This document shows, one piece after another, positions 32,683-43,462 of a stretch of 64,000 bases of DNA. This DNA is from Gracilaria gracilis. Its lineage: Eukaryota > Rhodophyta > Florideophyceae > Gracilariales > Gracilariaceae. Location: NCBI GenBank assembly GCA_030374805.1, contig JARGSG010000125.1, positions 62,001 to 126,000 on the forward strand. Direction: 5' to 3'. The notes under the pieces are model-generated. The model ran no database searches and was not told the origin of the DNA. It worked only from the letters and a program-made list of their open reading frames with translations. How positions within the stretch are numbered: the first letter of the stretch is position 1; every line of letters starts with the position of its first letter. Both the position numbers and the translations under genes were made by a program.

Positions 32683-33615
32683 TCACTTGCCGCTTCTCGA
32701 CAGCGACGGCACGGACTTTGCGCGATTAAACGCATCAGCAAAGTTGGCGGCGGCGATAGCCAACGCGCGCTCGTACTGCAACGCCAGGCTCTTGCTCCAC
32801 TTGGCCATATTCTTGGACGTGAGCTCGGTCATAACGTCCGACTCGGTGCGCAACTCGGTAGACGTACGCACCCACACGGGCTTGGCGGCCTCGGCAAGCG
32901 CCTCGTAATAACTCCTCTTCTCGTCGGTGTCGGCCATGTCGGCGTGGCGTTTGTACTTGAGATACTGCCCCTTTTGGTCGATGTAGCGCTTGCGAAGCGG
33001 GATGATCTTGCGCGTGTAGCGCTCCTCAAACGAGCGTGTGAGGTCGTTGATGGGCGAACTGATGGCGACGCTGAGCTTGAGCACGGTGTCACTGTGCGAC
33101 GACAGTCCCTTTCCCAGCGCCTTTTGCGCCTCGCGCGCCTCGATGGGCAGGTAGGCCGAGAAGTGCGACGAGGGTGAATTCTCATCGTGCTCGGGTGTAT
33201 GCTCCGACAAGGAGAGCTGATGATCGTCCGTGGAGGCGGAGGAGCGGCGAGCGGCAGCGCCCTGCATGACGTGCAGCAAGGTATCGCCCAGGCTGCGTTC
33301 ATTGGCGGCGTGCGCCACGAGCGTGTCCTTGTGCTCGTTTGCGGCGGACGCCAGTTGACGCAGCGCGACGCGAATGTGCTCCAGCGCCTGGATGGAGTTG
33401 CCCAGCGGGCGGTCCTCGTAGTAGAGCTCGGGCGTCTCGTCCAGCATGGAGTGGGCGTCGACGGCGCCAAACACCTTGTGCGACACGGTGTGCGGCAGCA
33501 ACGAGTGCTGCAGCAACGACAGCGAGAACGGGCTATCGTGATGCGCAGCATGCTCGCTTTCGGAGCGGTCATCCGGACGGCGGAAGCGATTGCCAATGGA
33601 ACGAAGTAACGCCAT
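32683..33615 (-). CDS. BAR-domain-like coiled-coil protein
   Basis: 310 aa from ATG 33615, chosen because the upstream open part is Arg/Ala repeat shadow. It begins MALLRSIGNRFRRPDD, then about 250 residues of mostly amphipathic helix (IQALEHIRVALRQLASAANEH; FEERYTRKIIPLRKRYID; MAKWSKSLALQYERALAIA) without Pro or membrane segments. Length, charge pattern and the K-x-R-rich middle helix suggest a BAR/sorting-nexin-like membrane-curvature dimer. A central Ser/His/Asp loop (about 120-150) separates helices. Family assignment is by pattern, not by a diagnostic motif. It is divergent from the lipase gene, with 774 bp between them. Confidence 0.6.
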   Translation of the reverse strand: MALLRSIGNRFRRPDDRSESEHAAHHDSPFSLSLLQHSLLPHTVSHKVFGAVDAHSMLDETPELYYEDRPLGNSIQALEHIRVALRQLASAANEHKDTLVAHAANERSLGDTLLHVMQGAAARRSSASTDDHQLSLSEHTPEHDENSPSSHFSAYLPIEAREAQKALGKGLSSHSDTVLKLSVAISSPINDLTRSFEERYTRKIIPLRKRYIDQKGQYLKYKRHADMADTDEKRSYYEALAEAAKPVWVRTSTELRTESDVMTELTSKNMAKWSKSLALQYERALAIAAANFADAFNRAKSVPSLSRSGK

Positions 33616-34389
33616 GCTGCAGAGCACGAAAAGCAGGCAATGGGCAGTGAAAACAGCTCTGGAATCGGCGGTGGCGGCGGTGGCGGCGGTGGCGGCGGCG
33701 GCGGCGGTGGGCGACGGGCGGGACAGCAGCTGTTTTGTGAGCACAAGACGTATGCGCCATGACGCGCGCGCAGCAACGGCGGCGGCGCGCGTGAGGAGAT
33801 AAGCGCGCGGACGCGGGCGGCGCGGCGCGTCCAAACGGCTCTCTGTGTGCGCGGGGGCGCGCGCGCGGCGGCGGCGGCGAAGCGCGCGACGATGCGCCGC
33901 CGCGTAACGGTCGGGCGAGCGCGCGGCAAACGCGCCGTGCCGCGCCGCCATTGGCCGCCGCGCCCCAACTGCGCTGGACTGTTGCGGCCGCGGGCGCCTC
34001 GGCGGCGGCGCGCGCACTGTTTGCCTTCGATAACTTTACACACTACAGATCGCTTTACAGCGCGCGGCGCGTTCGCATTGCGAACTTCGCAAGCGCCGTT
34101 GCGCCTTTGGCGCGCGCACTGTGCGTGCACTGCTCGCGCGTGTGCGCGCTGGCCGTGTGTGTGCGCTGGCCGTGTGTGTGCGCTGGCCACGTGCACACTC
34201 CCACCATTGCTGGGGCATGCGATGGGCGCACGCCAGCAATGCAAGCGTGCGTATACTCAGATAATATCTACGGATGGATACGGACGTAAAAAGCGCCGCG
34301 CAACGGCGCGTACGGCACGCGGAGGCGCTTTCACAAAGGCATCGCAAGCCGCGAGGCGCCGTCGCGCTTCCGTCGTCGTGCAGGTCACA
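33616..34389. promoter_or_regulatory. Divergent upstream region of BAR-like and lipase genes
   Basis: 774 bp between outward-facing starts. It holds a (GGC/GGT)n tract at 33664-33712 and repeats of GCTGGCCGTGTGTGTGC at 34147-34190. No TATA box can be assigned. Confidence 0.55.
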
Positions 34390-34623
34390 ATGAGCTCGCT
34401 GGTAGCGCTGGGTCCGCTGCTGGACCCGTCGGCGTTGGCGTCCATCGCGCGCCAGCTATGGGCGGCGCGCGACCGTCTCAATCTGCGCATGCGCGGCAAC
34501 CTGCCGTCCGCGCCCGAGCTGTACCTCGCCTTTCAGTCGTACATGGCCGAGAGCGACCGCCAGCGTCTGCAGCGTGCGCGCGAGTCCGGCGGCGCGCTGC
34601 TGTCGGACGCGCCGCTGTCGGAC

Positions 34624-34663
<40 letters not shown>

Positions 34664-35955
34664 ACGCGCAGCCGCCGCCGGACATCGACACGCTCATGCA
34701 TTACCTTGGCGTGGCCGACGCCGCGTACGCCGCGTCGCTGCAAACGCAGATCGCCGTGCTGCAGCGCCTCGGCGTGCAGGAGCCGTTGGAGTGCCGGCTG
34801 CTGGCGGAAAAGTGGTGCCCCGGCTACTTTATCTGCTTTGATAACGAGCGACAGCATCTGGTGCTGTCCATCCGCGGCTCCAAGGAGATGTCGGACTTTA
34901 TCACCAACCTCAGCGCCGACATGGAGCAGTTTTTAGGCGGCTACGGCCATCAGGGCGTGGTTCGCTCCGCACAGCGGCTGTTGCACCAGCTGCTACCCAC
35001 GCTGCTGAGCTACGCGGCCATGCTGCGCCCGACGGCATTGGTGGTGGTGGGCCACTCGCTGGGCGCCGCCGTGGCGTCTGCGTTCTGTATGCTGCTGCGA
35101 CACACGGCACACGAGGATCGCTCCATCAAGCGACCGCTGCGTTACCCGACGTGCTACGCGTTCTCGCCGCCGCCGTTCTTGTGCGCGCGGCTGGCGGAGC
35201 AGTCGGCGCTGGCGTGCGACATCACGACGGTGGTGACGCACCTGGACCTGGTGCCGCGGCTGTCGGCGGCGTCGGTGGACCGGCTGCTGCTGACGCTGTC
35301 GCGGCACGACTGGGGGCGCGACCTGAGCTCGTCGGTGGGGCGCGCCGTAGAGTCGGTGGCGGCGACGGTGATGAGCGCCGAGAACGCGCGCTCCGTGTCG
35401 CAGACGGTGGCCACGCACGGCTCGCTGGGCATGGCCGTGGCCAGCGCCACGCTGCGCCAGCAGGCGCGCTCCGCGCTTGAAGGCGCGCGCAGTGGCGGCG
35501 GCGGCGGTGCGGCGCGACAGCCCAGCTCGCTGTGGAACATGGCGCTGAACGCGACGGTGGTGCTGACGTCCATGCTGAACAGCAGCCTGCACAACAGCCG
35601 ACAGCGGCAGCGCGACGGCGGCGGCGGTGGTGGTGGTGGAGGCGACGGCTTTGGGGCGGCGCGCGGCGTGGGCGACGAGCAGTACGCGTTCGCGCGGCAG
35701 TTTGGGATGAGCGAGAGCGACGTGCACCGCGAGCTGGGCGACGAGCTGAGCGAGGTGTGGCTGGCCGGGCGCGTATGGCATCTGGACCGGCCGTTCTCCG
35801 ACGCGGCGGCGCGCGGCGCGGACGAGAGCGCGCTGCCGCGCAGCGCGCTGGTGCGCCGTTCGCGCGCCTTCTTCCGCGACGTGCAGCTGTCGCAATGGAT
35901 GCTGCACGACCACAACCCGCGCACGACGCTGGCGGCGCTGCGCGCGCTGCGGTAG
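34390..35955 (+). CDS. Class 3 (DAG-lipase-like) alpha/beta-hydrolase
   Basis: 521 aa from ATG 34390. Residues about 80-93 are a proline run. Residues about 98-320 match the lipase class 3 fold: HYLGVADAAY, then an oxyanion-loop strand HLVLSIRGS. The nucleophile elbow GHSLG has Ser223, Asp286 follows in THLDLVPRLS, and a C-terminal DHNP has the likely catalytic His508. It is therefore a triacyl- or diacylglycerol lipase with a complete triad. No signal peptide is evident; the N-terminal region is helical. A Gly-rich loop (about 410-420) and an acidic HRELGDELSEVWL helix precede the His. It may act on membrane or storage lipids. Confidence 0.85.
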
Positions 35956-36657
35956 CCGCCGCCGCCGCCCGCGGCTACCGCCTATTTTTGCGCGCCACGT
36001 GGGGCGCGCGCGCACGCGCACACGTGGCGCCACGCTTTGGGACAGCGCGCGCCGGCGGAGGGCGCGCGCACGCGCGCACGCGCGCGCGCCGTGCGCCAAC
36101 GTGGCGCCGCTAAACGCGCTGGCGCCAACTGGCGCGCGCGCGCCACGTGGGGCGCGCGCGTGCGCTACGTAGTCACTCTTGCGTAACGCGCCGCGCGCTC
36201 CGCTCTTGAGGCGCCCTCCTCTCACACACACACACATGGAGCGCGTCCCTCCTTCCCCCCCCCCCCCCCCCCCCCCCCCTTCCCTTCCCCCCTCTGTCTC
36301 ACTTGTGCGCCCGATGCCGCCCGCCGTCGCCGTCGCTCTGCTACTGCTGCTGCTGCTGCGCGCGCAACTGCGGTGCCTTCCAACTAACTGTCCGCCCACT
36401 AGTGGGCTGCTGCGTGCCGCCTGCACCCTCCCCCACCCGTGGAGGCCGCTCTGCGCGCGGCCGCTTGTCCTGTGCGCGCGCTTCGTTGGAGCGTCGTTTG
36501 TTGCGCCTACGCTGAGCGAGCAGTCCCCCCCCTCTTTCCTCCACCCCCCCCGCGCGTCGCATCGCCGCGTATAAGAACTCGCGTCGCCCCGTCGCCCTCT
36601 CGTAACTGCCTTGCGTACTCGCCACGTTCGTCGCCGCTCTCTCCGTCCCGCGCTGCC
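35956..36657. promoter_or_regulatory. Lipase-bZIP intergenic region with G-box cluster and poly-C run
   Basis: CACGTG occurs at 35996-36001, 36021-36026 and 36144-36149, the first and third within the same GCGCCACGTGGGGCGCGCG block. A TACGTA lies near 36166. A run of 25 C residues spans 36255-36279. ACGT-core boxes are classical bZIP targets, and the next gene encodes a bZIP protein. Confidence 0.6.
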
Positions 36658-37429
36658 ATGGTGCCCTCCTCCACCGCCGCCGCGTTGCCCGCCTCTGTCG
36701 CCGCTGCCGCCGTCCCCGTCGACGCTGCCGCCGCCGCTGCCGCCGCCGCCGCTGCCGCTGCTGCCGCGTCGCAGCACGCCATGCCCGTTCCGTGGGCGGC
36801 GCCGCCGTCGCCGTCGCCGCCGCCACGTCTGGACAACCTGTTCGGCGACGGCTTTGACGCCTCGCCGCGCAACGCGCTCAGCTCCTTCCCGCTCGTGCCC
36901 GCGCCGCCCATCCCGCCCTCGCTCTCGCTGGGCGCGCCCGCGTCGCCGCGCGCCTCGCCGCCGCCGCTGTCGCACGTGCCGCTGCACCTGCTCACGGAGC
37001 ACGCCGCCACGCGCCCGCTGGCCGACCACACCAACCGCCCGCTGCCGGAGCACGCCGCGCGCGCCGCCGGCTCGGACAGCCGCCGCCGCCCGCCAGCTGC
37101 GCATCCAGCACCGGCGCCGCGTGCGGCGCAACGCGCCGCCCGCACGCGCCGTGCGGCTGGCGCCCGTGGCGGACGCCGCCTCCATCAACCGCCGCGCCGC
37201 GCGCGTGATCCGCAACCGCGAGGTGGCGCTGCGCGCGCGCCAGAAGCAAAAGGCGCTCATGAACCGGCTGGAGAGCGAGAACTTCTCGCTCAAGAGCCTG
37301 GCGTCGTCGCTGGAGGAGGAGAATTGCTCGCTCAAGTGCAAGATCGACCAGCTGCGACGCGGCACCGCCTTTCTGGACTTTGACGCTGCGCTCGCCGCCG
37401 CCTCCGTGTCCGGCGAGCCGTCTAACTGA
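36658..37429 (+). pseudogene. bZIP transcription factor, frame broken by 1 base (mutation, assembly error or missed intron)
   Basis: ATG 36658 opens a sensible Ala/Pro/Ser-rich N-terminus (RLDNLFGDGFDASPRNAL) until about 37080. The bZIP domain lies in the next frame, from about 37076 to the stop at 37427-37429. It has the basic region RRAARVIRNREVALRARQ with the N-x7-R signature, followed by heptads LMNRLESENFSLKSLASSLE. One base must be skipped inside the CCGCCGCCCGCC stretch near 37081-37093 to join them. No GT-AG intron fits. I call it pseudogene only in the formal sense: both halves look unmutated otherwise, so a sequencing slip in the repeat is at least as likely. Expected role: DNA-binding homo- or heterodimer. 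Confidence 0.65.
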
Positions 37430-37574
37430 GCGCGCGCTGCTTTTTGGCGGCGCCATGGCTGTGCGCCGTGCGCGCCGCCGTGGCGGGCGGGCGCCGTGCG
37501 CGGCGTGTGCTGTTTTCTCTTACTTGTTGACTGCTAACAACAAACTCTTGGTGACTTGGTTTGCAAACGCGCCG

Positions 37575-37611
<37 letters not shown>

Positions 37612-37684
37612 TGTGTGAGTTTGCACATGTGTATGTACCACTATTGTGCTACAAACTGTTGGGCTCTCTGCACCCTCTCTCTGC

Positions 37685-37725
<41 letters not shown>

Positions 37726-39286
37726 AACTCCAACATTGGTCGACACTGCACCGCCGGCGCGGCATGCGTGCTGTTTAGCGTGCGCGCCTCGTCCCGCAAG
37801 CCATGAAGGACCAAACGGCGGCGATGAAGCGCTTTCGCGAAGCGCAAGGAAGAAACGAGTTTTCTCAACTGTCACAATCCTCACAGTGCTACTAGATACT
37901 ACATACAACGCTCAACGTGCTCACTAGCTTAGAGCCAGCGCTGTTACTACGCGCGCAACGTGTGCTTATTGCGCTCGTTGTGTGTGTGTATATACCATTT
38001 TAGATACTCTGCTGTACTCTAGCTAGCAGTGCAAAAAACATAAACAACAACAAAAGTTGTCTTGTTGTTCGGCGCATTCTGATAATAGCACGCCGCTGCG
38101 TGAGCGAGCTTGAGAGCAGCTGCGGGCGCAAGTATGTATCATACGTAGCGCAACGGCAACGTGTGGCGACGCTTGTAAAAAGAAAAAGAAAACGGCCATA
38201 TGGAATGGTGTGCTCATCGCCATCATCACGAGCACGTTGCGGTGGCGGCAGCAGCGTCTCGCGACATTGCAACTGCCGCTCGCACGTGTGCCGTTAGATA
38301 CTGCTCAGCCGCCGCAGCTGCCGGCGCCGCTTCGCGCACTAGTAGGGATAACATAAGTTAAGCTTAGGTTACACACGCACGCACACAGCGCGCGCGGCGC
38401 GCGGAGTTATAGCACGTGGAGCACGCGCAGCGCGCTGAATTGAAGCGCGCGCGCCTCGGCGTGGCGTGACGGCGCGCGGGGTGGCGCCGCGCCCCCAACG
38501 GCAGCCGCGCCGAGCGCGCGCTGCTGCTGGCCGCGCGCGCCGGCGCATGTTTGACGACGCGCAGTGTTTGAGCGTCGGCGCGGCCGTTGGCGCCGTTTGC
38601 GCGGCGCGCCTGCAACCTGTCAACGTGCGCAACGGCGCGCGCCGTCATTCATCACCTCAGCCACGTTCGCTGGCGCGCGCCTCTTTTGTTGCGCCGCGCA
38701 CGTATCATGGACGTGTACAGCTTGTACAACAGCTACGCCACGTGGCTTCATGGACAGCTATGCCAGCTGTGCATGTGTTCGCGCATAGCGGAAGGCCGAG
38801 GTGCGCTGCCGCTGGGGCGGTGCGCGCGCCAGTTTGACAAAGCGCGGCGGCGGCAGCGGCGGCGGCGGCGGCGGTAGCGGCGGCGGCGGCGGCGGCGAAC
38901 GAAAGATACAAGAGCAAACGTACAGCCGTGGCGTTGCAAGCAGTTGTATAGATATTAGATATATATCGCGCAGATCACTCTTCCGCGCGTTGTGGTCGCA
39001 ACGCGCGCCGCTTACCAAAAAGTACGTGTATGATACTGTAACTTCTACATGTAGATAGATGCAACATACAAGATACAAGCGTGGAGTCATTAACGCGCGC
39101 GCCGCCCTAACATCACGTTACGATATATAACTTTATATCGCCTTTCACACCGTGTGCCACACGCTCACCGTGTTGTTTATTATTCACCCCGTATCGTACA
39201 TCTGCAAAAGCACCCAGCAGCAGCACCAGCAGCAGCACCAGCTCAATATAATCGCGCCCCCACAAGTTTTTGTACTTGTTCGGCTG
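37430..39286. other. Intergenic region with microsatellites
   Basis: Contains (GT)14 at 37581-37608, a (CT)n run at about 37688-37722 and (GGC)n at 38846-38898. GC-rich ORFs on both strands at 38360-38880 are low-complexity. No gene recognised. Confidence 0.55.
37581..37722. repeat. (GT)n and (CT)n microsatellites
   Basis: Two simple-sequence tracts separated by about 80 bp, downstream of the bZIP gene. Confidence 0.9.
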
Positions 39287-40126
39287 TCAGCGGTTCTGAA
39301 ACGCGCCCCCACTGCCCCCGCTGCCCCCGCTGCCCCCGCCCCCGCCGGAGCTCTGCGGCGGCAGCGGCGATTGCGGGTGCACCTTCTTCATGTGCTCCGT
39401 CAGATGCGTCGTCTGAGCAAAGAACCGTCGGCATAGCGGGCACTGGTACCGCCTGTGCCGCTGGTGCACCGTCACCAGATGCGTCTTCAGCACGCTGCGT
39501 CTTGAGAACGACAGCCCGCAAAACTCGCACTGAAACGGGCTCAGTTCGGAGTGCACCGTCGCGCGGTGCCTGTCCAGGTTGGGCTTCTGATGGAACGGGT
39601 GTCCGCAGATTGAACACACGTACGGTTTTTCCTATAGCAACAACAAACCGAATGCGAAAACAGTTAGTCCAACCGACGCTGTCTATGTACCTCTACGAAC
39701 CGCTTCAAGCGCGCGCCTTTCACTTACATTTCGATGGATATTCGCCACATGTCGCTCCTTGTGGTGCTTTCGTCCAAACGCCAGGTTGCAGAACTCGCAC
39801 TTGTACGTCCTGGCCGAGTCATCCGTCTCGTTGCGCCGCCGCCGCGCCGTGCGAGTGGGCTGCGTCGGCTCGTGGCTGCGTTGCGTGCGTTGCATCCTTG
39901 CGTGTTGATCGGCCGACGCGGGCGGCGTCGACGTCGTCGCCTCGTGCGAGTACGGCGGTTGAGCCACCGGTGCCGCCGGCAGCGGGAACATTTGCGACGA
40001 TGAAGACGCCCGTTGTGACCATGATTGCTGCGCGCTGGCTTGTCGCTGCTCTTCCTCGTCGGCGGGGATCAGACCGCGCCGGCGCACAAAGCGCCGAAAC
40101 GCTTTCGCTGTCATCTCCTCGTCCAT
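39287..40126 (-). CDS. Four-finger C2H2 zinc-finger protein, 2 exons
   Basis: Exon 1 is 40126-39728, the intron is 39727-39632 (GTAAGT...CTATAG), exon 2 is 39631-39287; the product is 247 aa. The splice joins finger 1 to finger 2 with the classical linker HRNEKPYVC. Fingers are at residues 110-131, 139-160, 168-189 and 197-218, all C-x2-C-x12-H-x4-H and 29 residues apart. The N-terminal 105 residues are polar, beginning with the acidic/basic MDEEMTAKAFRRFVRRRG and later Ser/Thr/Pro-rich with RTARRRR. The tail after finger 4 is Gly/Ser-rich and ends AFQNR. It is probably a sequence-specific DNA-binding factor. Finger number and spacing match the gene at 10104-11457, but intron positions differ. 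Confidence 0.88.
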
Positions 40127-43100
40127 TGCTTCAAACAGCCTTGCTCAAACGCTTGCGTACTGATCTGTCAGCAACTTTGGCGTCTCTACGCAGAATGAGA
40201 CACGTCGAGTAATGGAGTGATGGTGTGGTGGATACACCGGTTCAAATCCAAGATACTGAAACAGCCAACCAATTACGCCTTGTCAAAAGTGGATACTCAG
40301 CGTCGCTGCAGGTACCACGAATTCGTTATACCGATGAGCTCACAATTTCTTTCGGTGGTTGCTTCCGGTGGTGGCTTCCGATGGTTGTTTCCGGAGGTAG
40401 CGCAGCCACGTCTCCAAGAAACGAGAGAAAGGGACCGAGTTGAGAATGGGCAGCGACTCTAGTTCAAAAGCGCTTCGGTTTTATGGCCGATGCACGCTGT
40501 GGTAGTTGGTTGCGATATCGGTGTGGTAGTGTACGACCTAACCCCAAGTACAGAAGCGATAAGAAGAGAATGAGGAACGGATAGATCGTTTAAAAGAAAC
40601 GAGCCAGCAGGAATGTGAAAAGGTGAATAGAGTTGCAGATTAGCTGTGATTGAAGTTTGATGGGACCGGAGGAGCAAATTGCTGAGATGGAGGAAGAGCG
40701 CTGAAGGGGTGAGGGGGCGGGCATTTATGGAAGAGCGAAGAAATTTGCGCGAGAGGGCAACGGGTTTGGCAGCAAGCAGAATTTGTGTATACAGCAGGTG
40801 GCGTAATGTTCGGGTAAGTTGAGGTCAAACTCTGCTCTGTGTCACTGTGGCGTGGGCTGCTAGGTCTCGAGAGGTTGGTGCCGAGCGGTCATAGACGGAG
40901 GTGTATGTAGCAGCGAGCGGAGGTGGTTGAAGGGCGTGCGGTGATACGGGTGCACACAGAGGCTGCTCGATCACGTGAAGCAGCAGCAATAACAAGACGC
41001 GTAGTCACGACAGTTTGTGAAGTGGTGTTTGCCGGGAGACGTTCCACGGAGGGGAAGACGACTGAAGTGGTGAGGGAGGGCGCGGAACAACTCTGGGGAG
41101 GGAGTTGGAGTTGGTTGCGTGAGCAGCGACGGTGGACTCGGTGGACGTTGATGGTTGGGGGAGGGGTGGCGGTTGAATTGGTACAGTAGTTCGCGCTGAT
41201 GGCTAAAGAAAAGGGGGGGAGGGGGGGGGTGGGGGGGGCTGCTGACGGCAAGCGGGTGGGTTGCAGTTCAAACTGGGCAGGCCCCGCTCCCCCACAATGA
41301 AGCGGCGGCGTATGAGCTCCGCCTGTGCGAGCGCTGGGTGGATCTACGTTCGCGCTGCGCCGCGCACGCGTCCGTGGGACATTCCGCACCGGCCGTTCCA
41401 CCGGCGGTGCTTCCGACCTGCGGCAGCCACAAGTGTAATTGGCCTCTTTCGTGGCTGTATGCGCGCGAGGCAGGTGTGCGCGGCTGACATGAAACGGCTC
41501 GCGCGTCACCGCCTTACGCGCGCTTCGTTGCCCAAACAGGCGCGCACGTTTGACGGCGGCGCGTCCGACGTACGCCGCGCGCAGACGTGTCACCGTCAGC
41601 GCTTGCAGCGGCGCGAGCGCGCGCCGTCAGTTCCACGTCAGCGTGCGAGCGCGCTTGTGGGCGGCGGCGCGGGGTGACACTTGTAGCCAAACACGTGCCG
41701 ACGGCGAATTGTTCGTCTTCCAGCCGTGGCGGCGCTCATTCGCTCGCACCTACGGTAACTCTACAGTCGTATCGCAAGAGGCTTCACGATATTTCCGCGT
41801 GCACCGCCCCCTCTTATCTTCGCACCCTCGTCCCTTTTTGTACTTCTGCACAGCCCCCGGAACGCTACAATGCTCGTGCAACAAGGCGTACGTTCCCCTC
41901 GGCCTGGAAAACGGTTGTCACTCACCGTCGTTCCGTACCTGCAATGGCGCTCGGTTTTAGACAGCAGCCTAAAAAGACCACCGGTAGCTTTAACCTCAGG
42001 CGCGCAGCGCACATTCTTTCAGATGCTGGAAACCAGCTCCCGCTGCACTCATGATTCCATCGTTACGAGCATGCCTCAACTTCGGCCTTATTTTGCTGCG
42101 GTGTCTATCCATACCAGCTGGCGCCACACACCCACTTCAAAGAAGGGAGATTTTAAAAAGAAAATAACTCTTTTACCTGCAGCCCTTCTCACGCTATACT
42201 TGTCGTCCCCGGGCAACCTGGCCAACTCCAAGTCGGCCAACTGCACGAATGCATGAGCTTGTCCCAATCCTCTACGCACCGCTACAAAATCACACACTAA
42301 CCAGAAGGGCGTCAACTCCCTTAACCTACTGGATGAGGTGTCTGATGAGCGAGTGGATGACGGCTACCATTAAAATCTACTGGTACTGTAGCCTGTAGTG
42401 CAGTTTTGCATACTTTCATTCCAACCTTTGTGTATGGAAGTGCACCCTCTTGACTCACATGATCAGCGCATGGAATATGTATCTAGTTAGTGCGAGTCAC
42501 CCAGAGGATGCACTTCCATCATGGACACAAAGGCAATAATTCTCAATCGTATCCACTTCTTCTTTGCCACTGGTTCGCATCAACTGCAAACTCTGGAACC
42601 ATTGCCACCACACCAGTCTCAAAAAAAGGGGATACGATTAAGAATTATTCTGATCGGTACAAAAAATAGTCAACTGCCACTAAATGGTTTCGATAAGTGC
42701 CTTTATCTCACTGTAATGCAGGCCAATCTTTTCCTACTATAGGACGGTCGCAGCAGCTACTTATCTCTGCCTGCTCTCGTCCTTCTGGGCCTTAACAATG
42801 CGCCTGTTCAAAAAACAAAAAAGAACACATCTTTGTGACTTTGCAGCATTGTGTCGCTGCGGCAGCCCCACAATGCTGCAAATTAAATAGAGCGTATGGT
42901 GGGTGTACCCACCAAATACTCGTTATTCAAAAAAAAAACATTTACTCCTAAGGACGTAAAGCAAAGGCCTCATGCACTATACAACAGGTAAAACAACTTT
43001 GACGGTTAGACGACATTCCAAAATATTTAACATTGGAACTCGGACGCATCATTATGCAGAACACCTACGATATACCAGGTGGCCGAAGCTGCATACACGA

Positions 43101-43457
43101 CCAGACTACAAACTTTTCGAACGTAAGCCACACGGAAATAAAATGATCAGCTTTGTATTCTCTCACAAAACCATTTACCGTGACAACAGGGATTACTGCA
43201 GTCGCTTCTATGAGTTAAACAGTATGAAAAAGCACGATAGCTTTTGCAGGAAGTTATGTACCAACTTGGTTCAAAGTTGGCTAGGGCACCAAGATAACTG
43301 TCTTCTTACTGATTAAGGAACCTCCAAGGCAAACGGGACCAACGAATCATAGTAAGATAACTTCAAATAAAGCTGAAGAACAAACGCAAACTTTACAAAA
43401 TTTGTATCTTAACGGGCCCCTCTAAATTCAATTTTCATACAGCACATAGTCAACCCC
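40127..43457. other. 3.3-kb intergenic stretch with inverted-repeat cluster
   Basis: No gene recognised. 41209-41240 is G-rich with G runs. From 42425 the DNA becomes AT-rich and carries at least four inverted repeats up to 42914. A plus-strand 114-aa ORF at 42972-43316 has an ATG but no known domain. Confidence 0.5.
42425..42914. repeat. Cluster of four inverted repeats
   Basis: (1) About 33-43-bp imperfect arms 42425-42457 and 42491-42533 share CCTTTGTG, TGGAAGTGCA and GACTC-type blocks. (2) 20-bp arms 42535-42554 and 42630-42649, 19 of 20 matching. (3) A perfect 14-bp stem TTTGCAGCATTGTG at 42840-42853 pairs with 42869-42882. (4) TGGTGGGT-GT-ACCCACCA at 42897-42914. They may be nested MITE remnants or structured RNA. 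Confidence 0.8.
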
Positions 43458-43462
43458 TTACG
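43458..43462. other. Target-site duplication of Element 1 (left)
   Basis: TTACG here and at 50445-50449 flank the element exactly. Confidence 0.95.

Noticed and set aside
34993-37365. Minus-strand 790-aa ORF across lipase and bZIP genes
   Set aside because: Low-complexity antisense frame over two genes with clear motifs on the plus strand.
40203-40260. Possible tRNA (GGTTCAAATCC T-loop-like)
   Set aside because: No pairing T-stem, acceptor stem or anticodon arm around it. No convincing tRNA was found anywhere by eye.
40889-41593. Minus-strand 234-aa ORF
   Set aside because: Thr/Pro/Arg-rich, no motif, overlaps G-run sequence; likely chance in GC-rich DNA.
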